DNA of 64,000 bases from NCBI RefSeq assembly GCF_018224885.1, contig NZ_JAGTXB010000011.1:186001-250000 (forward strand), given 5' to 3'. The position numbers and the translations under genes are program-made. Below are positions 8,739 through 17,735 of the stretch, one piece after another (the stretch's first letter is position 1; every line of letters begins with the position of its first letter). Source of the stretch: Chitinophaga hostae (GTDB lineage: Bacteria > Bacteroidota > Bacteroidia > Chitinophagales > Chitinophagaceae). A model generated the notes under the pieces. The model did no database searches and had not been told where the DNA came from. It saw only the letters and a list, made by a program, of their open reading frames with translations.

Positions 8739-9695
8739 ATGAAAAAAGCAACACCGCTTTTAATATGCTTCATTTTATCTGTTACCACTTCACTGGCCAG
8801 GCAAACGCCGCCTGATACCGTTAAAACTGGTATCTACATCACCAGCATTCATGATATTGATTTCAAGCAAAGCGAGTATACCGTCAACCTCTGGTTGTGG
8901 CTCAGGTATAATAACAAGAAATTTGATTTTGCTCAAAACCTGGAAATCCCCCAGGCTAAGTCATTTACCAAATCCTTTTCTACTATTGATTCCAGCAATG
9001 GCAGTATTTACCTGCTGATGAAGCTGCAATGTGTGATGAAGGATTCGTGGAAGATCAACAACTTTCCTTTTGACCGGCAACGGCTGCGGTTTTCCATAGA
9101 AAATTCACAATTCGATTCCAAATCCATGGTATTTGCCACTGACACGCTGGGTAAACATTTTGATCCGCGGTTTACACTGAGAGGCTGGAATATTGACAGT
9201 TTCAAAATGTCGACCAACATCAAAGCCTATGAAACGGCTTTCGGCGACAGCAGCATACCAACCCCGCATACCGAATACAGCGCCTTTACTGTAAGAATGG
9301 GGATCAGCAGGGATGCGGGTCAGTTATTCTGGAAGATGTTCCTGGGCATGTATGTGTCGTTCCTGATTGCGTATACCTGTTTTTATATCCATCCGGATAA
9401 TATTGATTCACGGTTTGGACTGGGCGTAGGCTCACTGTTTGCCGCCATTGGTAACAAATATATTATTGATTCCTCTTTACCCGACTCTACTACTTTTACG
9501 CTGGTAGATACTTTACACGGCATTACCCTGTTTTTTATTTTTGCGGTGATTACCTCTTCGGCTTTATCGCTGAAGCTGATCAAGGCAAATAAGTTGCAGC
9601 AGGCGCACAGGATGGACCTGGTGCTGGCCCAGGTAGTATTACTGCTGTATGTGGCGCTGAATGTGTATTTTATTACAAAGGCGAGTAACGGTTAG
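8739..9695 (+). CDS. Prokaryotic pentameric ligand-gated ion channel homologue
   Basis: A 318-residue predicted membrane channel of the Cys-loop/GLIC superfamily. It has a signal peptide (1-20) and a beta-sandwich extracellular domain with tryptophans in LWLWLRY (51-57) and the family motif FPFDRQ (109-114). Four transmembrane helices follow: M1 about 197-216, M2 about 226-244, M3 about 255-278, M4 about 292-313. As in other bacterial members, the Cys pair of the animal Cys-loop is missing. Pentamers would sit in the inner membrane with the sensor domain in the periplasm. The ligand is unknown. The gene seems monocistronic; its end faces the minus-strand gene ending at 9715. Confidence 0.85.
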   Translation: MKKATPLLICFILSVTTSLARQTPPDTVKTGIYITSIHDIDFKQSEYTVNLWLWLRYNNKKFDFAQNLEIPQAKSFTKSFSTIDSSNGSIYLLMKLQCVMKDSWKINNFPFDRQRLRFSIENSQFDSKSMVFATDTLGKHFDPRFTLRGWNIDSFKMSTNIKAYETAFGDSSIPTPHTEYSAFTVRMGISRDAGQLFWKMFLGMYVSFLIAYTCFYIHPDNIDSRFGLGVGSLFAAIGNKYIIDSSLPDSTTFTLVDTLHGITLFFIFAVITSSALSLKLIKANKLQQAHRMDLVLAQVVLLLYVALNVYFITKASNG

Positions 9696-9714
9696 CAGGC
9701 AGCGCAGTGAGGTA

Positions 9715-10356
9715 TTAAAATCTTTCCAGTAATTCTTCAAAATTAATTTGCTCCGTAGTCATATGCACCGGGCCGCCATGCTTTTTTAAATAGTTCCACT
9801 TTGCGCCGGCATCTATCACCGCCGGTACAATCCTTTCACTCAAAGCATTTACGGGCCTGCCTGTCAGCGAAGCAAAGTCATCTTTATAAATTTCAAAATG
9901 AAGACAGGGGAACCGCTTTTTCAGCCGATAGTCATGGTCCCACAAATAAAGCACGGCATCAGCTTCGTATTCAACCAGCAACAAATCACCTTCATCTTCA
10001 TATTCACAGGCGAGCGCTATACGTCGTGCATGGATCACCGTTACCTCCACTTCGTTGGTGAGCAAAAAATGATTCACCTGTGACAGCCGTTTTTTTGCCT
10101 GTTGTTTTTTTCTATATGATTCATAAGGCGTCATCACCACAAATAGAAAACATCCTATAGCTATGGTACCAAAAACAACCGTTACAATGGGCACCCTGAT
10201 CAGGTTGATCATGTAGATGAATATCATGCCTGTAAGTAATACCGGGATAAACTGGTACAGTTGAAATCCGGGCGCTTTCTTTTTAAGCAGTTTCGTTTTC
10301 AGCTTGTTTAACAAACGTATTTCATCGGGATAAAGCGATCTGCTGATGTGTTTCAT
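9715..10356 (-). CDS. Hypothetical protein with two membrane segments
   Basis: A 213-residue protein not assigned to a family. A basic N-terminus (about 1-30) is followed by two transmembrane helices (about 34-52 and 56-75) and a cytosolic domain with a basic stretch (YRKKQQAKKRLSQ) and then an acidic, mixed alpha/beta part (YEDEGDLLLVEYEADAVLYLWD). It lies 219 nt downstream of the sterol-desaturase-type gene on the same strand. Two hairpins separate them, so it probably has its own promoter. Confidence 0.6.
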   Translation of the reverse strand: MKHISRSLYPDEIRLLNKLKTKLLKKKAPGFQLYQFIPVLLTGMIFIYMINLIRVPIVTVVFGTIAIGCFLFVVMTPYESYRKKQQAKKRLSQVNHFLLTNEVEVTVIHARRIALACEYEDEGDLLLVEYEADAVLYLWDHDYRLKKRFPCLHFEIYKDDFASLTGRPVNALSERIVPAVIDAGAKWNYLKKHGGPVHMTTEQINFEELLERF

Positions 10357-10510
10357 TGGATATCACAAGTTATACGGATAAATAGTTACCGGGTATATGG
10401 GTTATTTTAAAAGTGTGCTGAAAAGATAATAAATTTTTGGGGAAGAAATATATTTCGGGAGATAACATACGGCAGTAGCCATTTTTTTATTCCGGTAATG
10501 ACAGCCGGTT

Positions 10511-10534
10511 GCAGCGTACGGAGACTAACGCTGC
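10511..10534. terminator. Hairpin (second of two) downstream of the hydroxylase gene
   Basis: GCAGCGT (10511-10517) pairs perfectly with ACGCTGC (10528-10534) across a 10-nt loop. It has no T-run, so termination is uncertain. It may act with the neighbouring hairpin at 10544-10567. Confidence 0.35.
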
Positions 10535-10543
10535 GTATCAGCA

Positions 10544-10567
10544 GGCAGGAGGCGATTCCCTCCTGCC
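10544..10567 (-). terminator. GC-rich hairpin just after the hydroxylase gene
   Basis: GGCAGGAGG (10544-10552) pairs with CCTCCTGCC (10559-10567), 9 bp with a 6-nt loop, starting 9 nt past the stop codon of the minus-strand gene. It lacks a clear T-run. Its position supports a role in 3'-end formation. Confidence 0.5.
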
Positions 10568-10575
10568 GTTCTTCA

Positions 10576-11487
10576 TCAGCTTTTCAGACAGGCTGCGCTT
10601 TCCTCTTCCGCCAGCTGGCGCTGCAGGTCTTTGCTGGTTTGTGATTGGCCGTCGTGGCTCCATCCCGGTGCATAAAAGAGGTATTTCAGCTTGTCGGATA
10701 GCGCGTCTGTTTTCTTCATATCCTGCGACAGGGCCACGAACTCATGAAAGATGATGTTCACCGGTCCCCGGTTTTCCAGTTCTTTTACCAGGCCGTATTT
10801 TACCTTATCTTCTGCCAGCTCTTCCTGGAAGGTGCCAAACAAACGGTCCCAGATGATAAGCAACATGCCCATATTTTTATCGAGGTAGCGGAAATTGCTG
10901 GCATGATGTACCCGGTGATGGGAAGGGGTTACAAAGATATATTCTATCACCGGGTGCAGCTTTCCAATGGTTTGTGTATGTACCAGGTTACCATAGATCT
11001 GGGTGATGTAATAGGCAAACAATATATCGATGGCGCTAAAGCCCAGCAGGCTTAGCGGCACAAAAAAGAACAGGCGGTACATCGGTTCAAATACGCTGGA
11101 ACGGAAACCGGTGGTCAGGTTAAAATGTTCGGATGAATGATGTGTAACATGTACTGCCCAGAACAGGCGGATATAATGACCGGTGGCATGGAGCAGCCAG
11201 TACAGGAAATCCTGCAGCAATATCAGTACGGTCCAGTAAAGGAAAACGTTGGATATAAAATGGATGCTGTAGTGACGGTAGCAATAGTCCAGCAACAGGA
11301 AGGTGCCTGACTTCATTACCACATTCACGAGGAAATTTACGCTCATCAGGTAAATGGTGGTCAGGGTGTCTTTTGAATCGTAGTACTTTTTATCGTGCCT
11401 GTAGCTGAAATACGACTCGACGGTGCTTAAAATAATGATAGCGCTGAATAAATAAAAAATTGCCGAACTTAAAGTTGTTTCTGTCAT
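10576..11487 (-). CDS. Sterol desaturase / fatty acid hydroxylase family protein
   Basis: A membrane di-iron hydroxylase-type protein of 303 residues. The open frame extends to 11673, but the start is placed at 11487 (MTETTLSSAIFYLF), because the longer version would overlap the divergent transporter gene and its added residues look unlike protein. The three His clusters of the superfamily are present: HATGH, HVTHHSSEH and HRVHH. Several hydrophobic helices surround them, and a soluble tail follows. Such enzymes hydroxylate or desaturate lipids. The substrate (sphingolipid, sterol-like or fatty acyl chain) cannot be told from sequence alone. Confidence 0.87.
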   Translation of the reverse strand: MTETTLSSAIFYLFSAIIILSTVESYFSYRHDKKYYDSKDTLTTIYLMSVNFLVNVVMKSGTFLLLDYCYRHYSIHFISNVFLYWTVLILLQDFLYWLLHATGHYIRLFWAVHVTHHSSEHFNLTTGFRSSVFEPMYRLFFFVPLSLLGFSAIDILFAYYITQIYGNLVHTQTIGKLHPVIEYIFVTPSHHRVHHASNFRYLDKNMGMLLIIWDRLFGTFQEELAEDKVKYGLVKELENRGPVNIIFHEFVALSQDMKKTDALSDKLKYLFYAPGWSHDGQSQTSKDLQRQLAEEESAACLKS

Positions 11488-11671
11488 AGGTAAATACTTT
11501 TCCCAAAAAGGGAATGCTCCCGGTTTCCGTAATAAGACGATTCCCGGCAAATAAACCCCTATAGTACTACTAAAAAATATTCCTTGCAAGTTATCCTTTC
11601 GTGCGGAGAGGAAGGAAGTATGAATTCCCTTATTTTTACAGGAAGAAAGATTGTTCATAAAAACCCTGTTC

Positions 11672-12733
11672 ATGCCTCAAGCGCCTCTTGCAAAACCTGG
11701 TCAGCCTGTTACTACCACGTCCCTGGAAAGCTTCTTCCCCGGCTATTTTGCGCTGGTAATGGCTACCGGTATCGTATCTATCGGCTTATTCCTTTGGAAA
11801 TATGTATGGCTGGCGGAATTGTTCCTGGTACTAAATGTTATTTTTTACCTGCTGCTCTGGGTGATCCTTATCCTCCGTATTATCCGGTACCCTGCAGTGG
11901 TATGGAACGATCTTCATCATTCAGCCCGTGGCGTTACCTTTCTTACGCTGGTGGCAGGCAATAATGTGCTGGGCAGCGAGGTGGCTATTATTACCGGGAG
12001 AATGGACATTGCGCTGGTGCTATGGATAACGGGTTTTGTGCTTTGGGCGTTGTTGTTATATACTTTTTTCCTGGTGAATATCCTAAAGGAGCCCAAGCCA
12101 TCGCTGGAGCAGAGTATTAACGGCGCCTGGCTGCTGATAGTAGTAGCCACGGAATCCGTGGCAGTACTGGGTGCTATTATTGCCAACAGCAGTCCGCTTC
12201 ATTGGTTGATCGCCTTTATTTCTTTATGTGCGTATATGATCGGCGGCATGTTTTATTTTGTGCTCATCGGTCTGATCCTTTATCGTTGGTTGTTTTTCAG
12301 TATGAAAGCTGAAACCCTCACGCCCCCTTACTGGATCAATATGGGCGCTGTAGCCATTATTACGCTGGCAGGGTCGCGGCTGGTCATGTATGCCAACGGC
12401 CACGAAACGCTGAGTCACTGGGCGGGTTTTGTGCAGGCGTTCACCATGTTTTTCTGGGCATTTGCCAGCTGGTGGATTCCTTTGCTGTTCCTCATGTTTG
12501 CCTACCGGCACTTCATTGCGCGGGTACCGCTCAAATATGATCCGCAGTACTGGTCGATGGTATTTCCATTGGGCATGTACGGCGTGTGTACGTTCACGTA
12601 TGCTTCCATTACGGGGTTCACTTTCATTAAACCGATTTCGGCTTTATTTGTTATATTAGCTTTAACTACATGGGTAATCGTATTTATTGGTTTATTTATT
12701 GACCTGTTTTCAGCGGGCAGGAAAAAAGGATAA
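11672..12733 (+). CDS. TDT/TehA-SLAC1-type transporter
   Basis: A 353-residue, ten-helix membrane protein of the tellurite-resistance/dicarboxylate (TDT) family, which includes the TehA and SLAC1 anion channels. The N-terminal segment SFFPGYFALVMATGIVSIG is characteristic. The start is placed at the ATG at 11672; a TTG at 11651 with an AGGAAG sequence 5 nt upstream is a real alternative. It is the first of six same-strand genes leading to a nitrate-reductase-like molybdoenzyme, with a 39-nt gap to the next gene. SLAC1-type proteins pass nitrate and chloride, so nitrate or another oxyanion as substrate is an inference from context only. Confidence 0.82.
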   Translation: MPQAPLAKPGQPVTTTSLESFFPGYFALVMATGIVSIGLFLWKYVWLAELFLVLNVIFYLLLWVILILRIIRYPAVVWNDLHHSARGVTFLTLVAGNNVLGSEVAIITGRMDIALVLWITGFVLWALLLYTFFLVNILKEPKPSLEQSINGAWLLIVVATESVAVLGAIIANSSPLHWLIAFISLCAYMIGGMFYFVLIGLILYRWLFFSMKAETLTPPYWINMGAVAIITLAGSRLVMYANGHETLSHWAGFVQAFTMFFWAFASWWIPLLFLMFAYRHFIARVPLKYDPQYWSMVFPLGMYGVCTFTYASITGFTFIKPISALFVILALTTWVIVFIGLFIDLFSAGRKKG

Positions 12734-12772
12734 CATCATTGCTGTATTTCGGATAACCATAAACCTGTTTCA

Positions 12773-13834
12773 ATGCATTCTCTCAATAGAAAAGCAGCCC
12801 TGATTGCAATCATTGTTACCCTTGGCTGTGTGGTCATTTCTTTTTATGGGTCCAGGAAACTGCAGAACTTCGACCCGGCACTCATCGCTTACCTGTTCGG
12901 TACCCTGTTTGCATTGTTTGGCGGCATTTACCGTTATTGTGTGTGGTTGCAGCGTCCGCCCACCTGGATGTATTTTACGCGCACCTGGCAAATGGTTTTC
13001 ACCGGGAATTTCTTTGTACACGCCTGGTTCATGCTGGGCGATGCTGTTCGCAACCTGTTACTGCAGCGCTTCATTTACCCGAGAGGCAACAAAAGATGGC
13101 TGGCCCACTTCCTGCTGGCATGGGGTTGCCTGGCGGCTTTTGCCATCACCATCCCGCTCACGCTGGGATGGATCAACTTTACGCTGGATCCCGCCACCGC
13201 ATTAGATCCGGGGGCTACTAAACTATACAACGCCAATTTCTTCGGGTTTAAAGTAATGGATTTTAAACTTGGTTCAGTGATGGCATTTCTCATCTTTCAC
13301 GCCCTCACCTGGTGTTCCTGGGCGGTGATTGCCGGTGCCGTTATTTTTCTTGTGAGAAGACTAACCAATGCGGGGCTTATTGCATCACAAACTTTTGAAG
13401 GCGACCTTCTTCCCCTTATACTGCTGATCATTATTTCGGTAACGGGACTGGGACTTAACTTCAGCTACGCGTTTATGAAAGGGATCGCTTACGATTTTAT
13501 GTCAGTTACGCATGCCATTGCCGTTATTCTCTTCCTCGTATGGATTCCCTTCGGCAAATTTTTCCATATCATCCAACGACCAGCGCAAATAGGCGCGCAT
13601 ATATACAAACTGGAAGGCAAAAAAAGAGGTATGGCGGTTTGTCCGCATACCCACCAGGAGTTCACCACCCAGCTGCATGTAGACGATCTGAAAACCGTGA
13701 CCAAACAGGTGGGCTTCGACTTTACGCTGGAAGATGGCAGCTCGCACCTGGACTATAGCCCCGAGGGCAAACGTTCTCTGCTTGCTATGGCCCATCTGAA
13801 AGCCCGCCAGGAAAGCGGATCTTTTTTTGGCTAA
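12773..13834 (+). CDS. Polytopic membrane subunit of the molybdoenzyme complex
   Basis: A 353-residue protein with about seven transmembrane helices and a soluble C-terminal tail of about 80 residues. Conserved-looking His residues lie in or near helices (HAWFML, FHALTW, THAIAVILFL, FFHIIQRP). The last of these resembles the haem-b-binding region of NarI-like quinol-oxidising subunits, so it may pass electrons between quinone and the redox partners encoded next. The tail has CPHTHQEF and may contact the soluble subunits. It is placed between the transporter and the catalytic subunit with short gaps. The NarI-like role is inferred; the exact family is not certain. Confidence 0.65.
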   Translation: MHSLNRKAALIAIIVTLGCVVISFYGSRKLQNFDPALIAYLFGTLFALFGGIYRYCVWLQRPPTWMYFTRTWQMVFTGNFFVHAWFMLGDAVRNLLLQRFIYPRGNKRWLAHFLLAWGCLAAFAITIPLTLGWINFTLDPATALDPGATKLYNANFFGFKVMDFKLGSVMAFLIFHALTWCSWAVIAGAVIFLVRRLTNAGLIASQTFEGDLLPLILLIIISVTGLGLNFSYAFMKGIAYDFMSVTHAIAVILFLVWIPFGKFFHIIQRPAQIGAHIYKLEGKKRGMAVCPHTHQEFTTQLHVDDLKTVTKQVGFDFTLEDGSSHLDYSPEGKRSLLAMAHLKARQESGSFFG

Positions 13835-13872
13835 TCACCGGCAATGACGCCTTACACTAAAATACGACCAGC

Positions 13873-16086
13873 ATGGCAAGACTACCCGCATCACCAGAGA
13901 AAATCATTGCCAGTTATGGCCCTCATCTCAACTATGCACCAAGGGAGGGTTATCCCGGCAGAGATGAACCGGATGACAGCGTGAAAACGCATTGCTGCTT
14001 CTGTGGTATGCAATGTGGTATACAGTTGCTGGTAAAAAACAATAAAGTAGTTGGCTTTGAACCCTGGATGGAATTTCCGTTTAACCAGGGCCGCCTTTGC
14101 CCCAAAGGCGTAGAGCGGTATATGCAGGACAATCATCCCGATCGGCTGATGGAGCCACTGCAACGGGTCGAGGGCGAGGGTTTTAAACCTATCGGCTGGG
14201 ACGCGGCGCTCGACAAGGTAACGTCAGAGATTAAACGAATACAGACTGCCTATGGTCCAAACGCCTTTTCTATTTTATCCGGTGTATCGCTGACCAACGA
14301 AAAGAGTTACCTCATGGGTAAATTTGCCCGCGTAGCCGTAAAAACTGCTAACCTGGACTACAATGGCAGGTTGTGTATGGTGAGTGCAGGAGCAGGCAAT
14401 AAAAAAGCATTTGGACTGGACCGCACCTCCAACAACTACACCGACCTGGAACATGCGGAAGTCATTATTGTTACCGGCGCCAACGTCAGCGAAACCTTTC
14501 CTACCCTCACCTACTGGCTCTGGCGTGCCAGGGACAACGGTGCCAAACTCATTGTTGTTGACCCAAGGGTGATACCACTGGCCAGAACCGCCGATATTCA
14601 TCTTCCCGTAAAACCAGGTACCGATTCCGCGCTGTATGGCGCCATGCTGAAATACCTGGCGGATCACGATATGCTGGATCATGATTTCATTGATCATCAT
14701 ACTACCGGTTTCGATGCCACCATTGCCGCTGTACAGGATTATACGCTGGAATGGGCCGAAGCAGTAACCGGTATTGAAAAAGAGAAAATACAACAAGCAG
14801 CAGAGCTCTGGGGCAGGGCAAAAACCAGCTTCCTGTTACATGCCCGCGGCATAGAACACCATTCCAAAGGTGTGGAAAATGTACTGGGCTGTATTAACCT
14901 GGTACTGGCTACAGGCCGTATTGGCAGACCCTATTGCGGCTACGGAACCATTACCGGCCAGGGCAACGGACAGGGTGGCCGTGAACATGGGCATAAATGT
15001 GACCAGCTACCTGGTAACCGCGATATCACCAACCCGGCCGACCGCCAGTACATTGCGGGCGTTTGGGGCATCCCCGAACCAGAGTTGCCGGGAAAAGGAC
15101 TCACCGCCTGGGAACTGATAGAGGCCATACATCGCGGGGAAGTGAAAGGATTGCTTTCTATCTGCTTTAACCCCCTGGTATCGCTGCCTAACAACAACTA
15201 TGTGAGGGAAGCCCTCGAAAAACTGGAATTCTATGTGTGCATCGATTTCTTTTTAAGCGAAACCGCCCGTCATGCCGATATTGTGCTGGCCGGTTCCCTG
15301 CATGAAGAAGAAGAAGGCACCGTTACCACGGCAGAAGGCCGCGTAGTTCGTATACGCAGGGCCGTTACCCCGCCAGGCAACGCCCGCGCAGACACAGATA
15401 TTATACAGGCGCTGGCAGCAAGACTCGGTGCAGGAGACAAGTTTAACTTCGCCGATTCAGAAGCCATCTTCAACGAACTACGTATAGCCTCTAAAGGTGG
15501 TACGGCAGATTACTACGGCATCACCTATAAAAAGATAGAAGATAATATGGGGATCTTCTGGCCCTGTCCTTCAGAAGATCATCCGGGCACTCCCCGCTTA
15601 TGGGAAGATAAAAAATTTGCGACAGCCGACGGGAAAGCACATTTTAACCCGGTACAATTCCGGGAACCCTCAGAGGTAACAGACGCTGAATACCCCGTGG
15701 TATTGACTACCGGCCGCGTAGTATCGCAGTACCTCAGCGGCACACAAACGCGCAGGATTGGCAAGCTGGTAGACCAGATACCGGAACCGTTACTGGAAAT
15801 ACATCCGGAACTGGCGCAACGATATAATATCCGGCAACGGGAAACCGTGCGGGTAACCACCCGCAGAGGGACTGCTGATTTCCCCGCCAACATTGTGGAA
15901 ACAATCCGGAAAGATACCGTATTCATTCCCTATCACTGGCCCGGCAGGAAATCGGCCAACCAGCTCACCATCGGCACGCTTGACCCGGTATCAAAAATTC
16001 CTGAATTCAAAGTATGCGCCTGCCGCCTGGAGCCATTGGGCGTATTTACCAAACCCGGTGAAATACCGGCATTTGGCAGTATCTGA
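13873..16086 (+). CDS. Molybdopterin oxidoreductase, nitrate-reductase-like catalytic subunit
   Basis: A 737-residue bis-MGD molybdoenzyme of the DMSO-reductase family. The N-terminal [4Fe-4S] ligands are Cys41, Cys44, Cys48 and Cys76 (CCFCGMQC ... GRLCPKG). Cys168 in NGRLCMVSAG sits where the Mo-ligating Cys of NarB/NasA/NapA lies, which favours a nitrate-reductase-like enzyme over formate dehydrogenase. The C-terminal molydopterin-dinucleotide-binding domain starts around 600 (VVLTTGRVVSQYLSGTQTRR). There is no Tat signal, so it should act in the cytoplasm. The next genes encode a ferredoxin and a Rieske protein. Nitrate is the best substrate guess; other oxyanions are possible. Confidence 0.85.
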   Translation: MARLPASPEKIIASYGPHLNYAPREGYPGRDEPDDSVKTHCCFCGMQCGIQLLVKNNKVVGFEPWMEFPFNQGRLCPKGVERYMQDNHPDRLMEPLQRVEGEGFKPIGWDAALDKVTSEIKRIQTAYGPNAFSILSGVSLTNEKSYLMGKFARVAVKTANLDYNGRLCMVSAGAGNKKAFGLDRTSNNYTDLEHAEVIIVTGANVSETFPTLTYWLWRARDNGAKLIVVDPRVIPLARTADIHLPVKPGTDSALYGAMLKYLADHDMLDHDFIDHHTTGFDATIAAVQDYTLEWAEAVTGIEKEKIQQAAELWGRAKTSFLLHARGIEHHSKGVENVLGCINLVLATGRIGRPYCGYGTITGQGNGQGGREHGHKCDQLPGNRDITNPADRQYIAGVWGIPEPELPGKGLTAWELIEAIHRGEVKGLLSICFNPLVSLPNNNYVREALEKLEFYVCIDFFLSETARHADIVLAGSLHEEEEGTVTTAEGRVVRIRRAVTPPGNARADTDIIQALAARLGAGDKFNFADSEAIFNELRIASKGGTADYYGITYKKIEDNMGIFWPCPSEDHPGTPRLWEDKKFATADGKAHFNPVQFREPSEVTDAEYPVVLTTGRVVSQYLSGTQTRRIGKLVDQIPEPLLEIHPELAQRYNIRQRETVRVTTRRGTADFPANIVETIRKDTVFIPYHWPGRKSANQLTIGTLDPVSKIPEFKVCACRLEPLGVFTKPGEIPAFGSI

Positions 16087-16110
16087 TTTATTTCACTACA
16101 ATTGACCAAC

Positions 16111-16680
16111 ATGGAAATAACCTCCTATAAAACAGAGATGGAATTTTTCGTAGACATGCAGCGCTGCATCGGCTGTAAAGCCTGTGAAATGGCTTGCGCC
16201 GAATGCGAAACCAATGGCCACGAAAGTATGATCCATGTAAATTATGTGGAGCGCGCCGTTACCATCCAAACAACTGTGCAGGTGTGCATGCATTGTGATG
16301 ACCCGGTTTGTGCAAAAGTATGCCCCGCCGACGCCATCTCTAAAGATGGTTTCGGCGTAGTACACAGTGCGAACACCGCCCGTTGTATTGGTTGTTCCAA
16401 CTGCGTGATGGCCTGCCCTTTCGGCGTACCTATCAAAGAAGAAAAGTATGACATGATGATGAAGTGCAACATGTGTTACGACAGAACCAGCGCAGGTAAA
16501 AAACCAATGTGCGCCACCGTATGCCCCAGCCAGGCGCTGTTCTATGGCACCAGGGAGGAAATAAGCCGGATGCGGCCCAACAGTACACCGGTGAATTCAT
16601 TTGTCTTCGGTGAACAGGTGGTCAACACCAAGGTGAATATCATGATGCCCAAAGGAAGTACCCAACTGAAAGTTCATTAA
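16111..16680 (+). CDS. Four-cluster [4Fe-4S] ferredoxin subunit (NrfC/DmsB type)
   Basis: A 189-residue electron-transfer subunit. The start is the ATG at 16111; an in-frame TTG at 16102 is less likely. Sixteen Cys in four groups can bind four [4Fe-4S] clusters: Cys19/22/25/29, Cys59/62/67/71, Cys92/95/98/102 and Cys119/122/134/138. This is the arrangement of DmsB/NrfC/PhsB-type subunits. No signal peptide is present, in line with a cytosolic catalytic subunit. It should wire the molybdoenzyme to the membrane subunit. It lies 24 nt after the catalytic gene and 10 nt before the Rieske gene. Confidence 0.9.
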   Translation: MEITSYKTEMEFFVDMQRCIGCKACEMACAECETNGHESMIHVNYVERAVTIQTTVQVCMHCDDPVCAKVCPADAISKDGFGVVHSANTARCIGCSNCVMACPFGVPIKEEKYDMMMKCNMCYDRTSAGKKPMCATVCPSQALFYGTREEISRMRPNSTPVNSFVFGEQVVNTKVNIMMPKGSTQLKVH

Positions 16681-16690
16681 ACCGGAATAT

Positions 16691-17206
16691 ATGCCTGATC
16701 AAACAACAAAAGAGCCTAACTGGAAACAGGATTTCCCGATCGAAAGAACGGAATCTACCAAAGTAAGCCGTCGCGATTTCGCCAGGTTTCTATGCCTGGT
16801 ATCCGGCGGACTAGCAGTAGGCAGTGGATATGTGGCCGTTAAAGCCAACTTCTTTCCGGATGAACCGGTCAAAGGAGAACATTTTGTTTGCAAAGCCGAC
16901 AGCGTTCCTACCGGTGGCACCCGTTCATTCGTTATCGACGGCAGTACCATCCCCTATATTCTTATTCGCCTGGAAAACGGTAACTGGAGAGCTTATGAGC
17001 AGAAATGCACACATCTTTCCTGTGCCGTATATTATAAACCGGGAAGCGGGCAAATTGTATGCCCCTGCCATGAAGGCTTCTTCGACGCCATGACGGGCGA
17101 CGTACTCGCCGGCCCCCCACCAAGACCACTGCCCGCACTGGAAGTTGTGCTAAAAGGAAACGACGTATATGTGAAAGCGGCCAGCCACAACACAACATCC
17201 ATTTAA
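16691..17206 (+). CDS. Tat-targeted Rieske [2Fe-2S] protein
   Basis: A 171-residue Rieske protein. The N-terminus has a twin-arginine motif (SRRDFARFLC, Arg27/28) and a hydrophobic helix (about 33-50), probably an uncleaved anchor as in bc1-type Rieske proteins. Box 1 CTHLSC (Cys106, His108, Cys111) and box 2 CPCHEG (Cys124, Cys126, His127) give the two Cys and two His ligands. Cys111 and Cys126 are placed for the disulfide of high-potential Rieske proteins. The fold domain would face the periplasm while the molybdoenzyme is cytosolic, so the complex probably spans the membrane. It is co-transcribed with the other subunits. Confidence 0.88.
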   Translation: MPDQTTKEPNWKQDFPIERTESTKVSRRDFARFLCLVSGGLAVGSGYVAVKANFFPDEPVKGEHFVCKADSVPTGGTRSFVIDGSTIPYILIRLENGNWRAYEQKCTHLSCAVYYKPGSGQIVCPCHEGFFDAMTGDVLAGPPPRPLPALEVVLKGNDVYVKAASHNTTSI

Positions 17207-17231
17207 GTAGTCATCCCGCAAAATATTTGCT

Positions 17232-17477
17232 ATGAGCAATTTCAAAGACGCCCAGAACAAAGCACATCCAAATAAAACAAATACGTTGATGTCAGCGCTG
17301 ATCGTTATCCTCATTTTAAATGTAGGCATACAGATATGGCTGCTGTATACGGGACTCAACAATGCGCTCGGCGAAAACAAGGATATTGCTTTACCGGCAT
17401 TTATCGCCTCCCTGGTACTGTTCCTGATAGGCTTTTTCTGGTTATATTTTTTACCAATGGGGTATCGGAAGAAGTGA
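17232..17477 (+). CDS. Small two-TM protein (DUF6755-like)
   Basis: An 81-residue protein with a polar N-terminus and two transmembrane helices (about 19-40 and 52-75), ending LPMGYRKK. It starts 26 nt after the Rieske gene and closes the operon. Small proteins of this kind accompany Rieske/ferredoxin modules, and I think it matches DUF6755, though not with certainty. A stabilising or assembly role in the membrane complex is likely from position alone. Confidence 0.7.
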   Translation: MSNFKDAQNKAHPNKTNTLMSALIVILILNVGIQIWLLYTGLNNALGENKDIALPAFIASLVLFLIGFFWLYFLPMGYRKK

Positions 17478-17586
17478 TGTTTCTTATCCTGATCTGCCTG
17501 GCGGATTACCAGGGCTTCACATCCGGTAACCGGAAGAAATCGAATTGTTCAGCGATGATATATGCGTCATCCAGAAAAAGTATTCT

Positions 17587-17605
17587 CAGTGGCCTTGCGC
17601 CACTG
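17587..17605 (+). terminator. Hairpin after the molybdoenzyme operon
   Basis: CAGTGGC (17587-17593) pairs perfectly with GCCACTG (17599-17605) around a 5-nt loop. It lies 110 nt past the last stop codon and lacks a T-run, so it is only a possible 3'-end structure. Confidence 0.35.
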
Positions 17606-17735
17606 CAATGTTTCTCCCCATCCCCGTAACCCGGCATATGTTCACCAACAATTGATTAGGTAGCGCCACCACTCTCCCCCCTTCCCTAAAATTTTCTTCT
17701 TCATAAAAAAATTCGCAGATTAAATAATTATCATT

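Noticed and set aside
10576..11673. Longer start for the sterol-desaturase-type protein
   Set aside because: It would overlap the divergent transporter start, and the extra 62 residues lack family similarity; ATG at 11487 leads straight into the membrane domain.
17478..17629. Continuation of a coding frame past the small DUF6755-like gene
   Set aside because: The frame that crosses 17336-17629 is out of phase with the real gene and gives no protein-like sequence.
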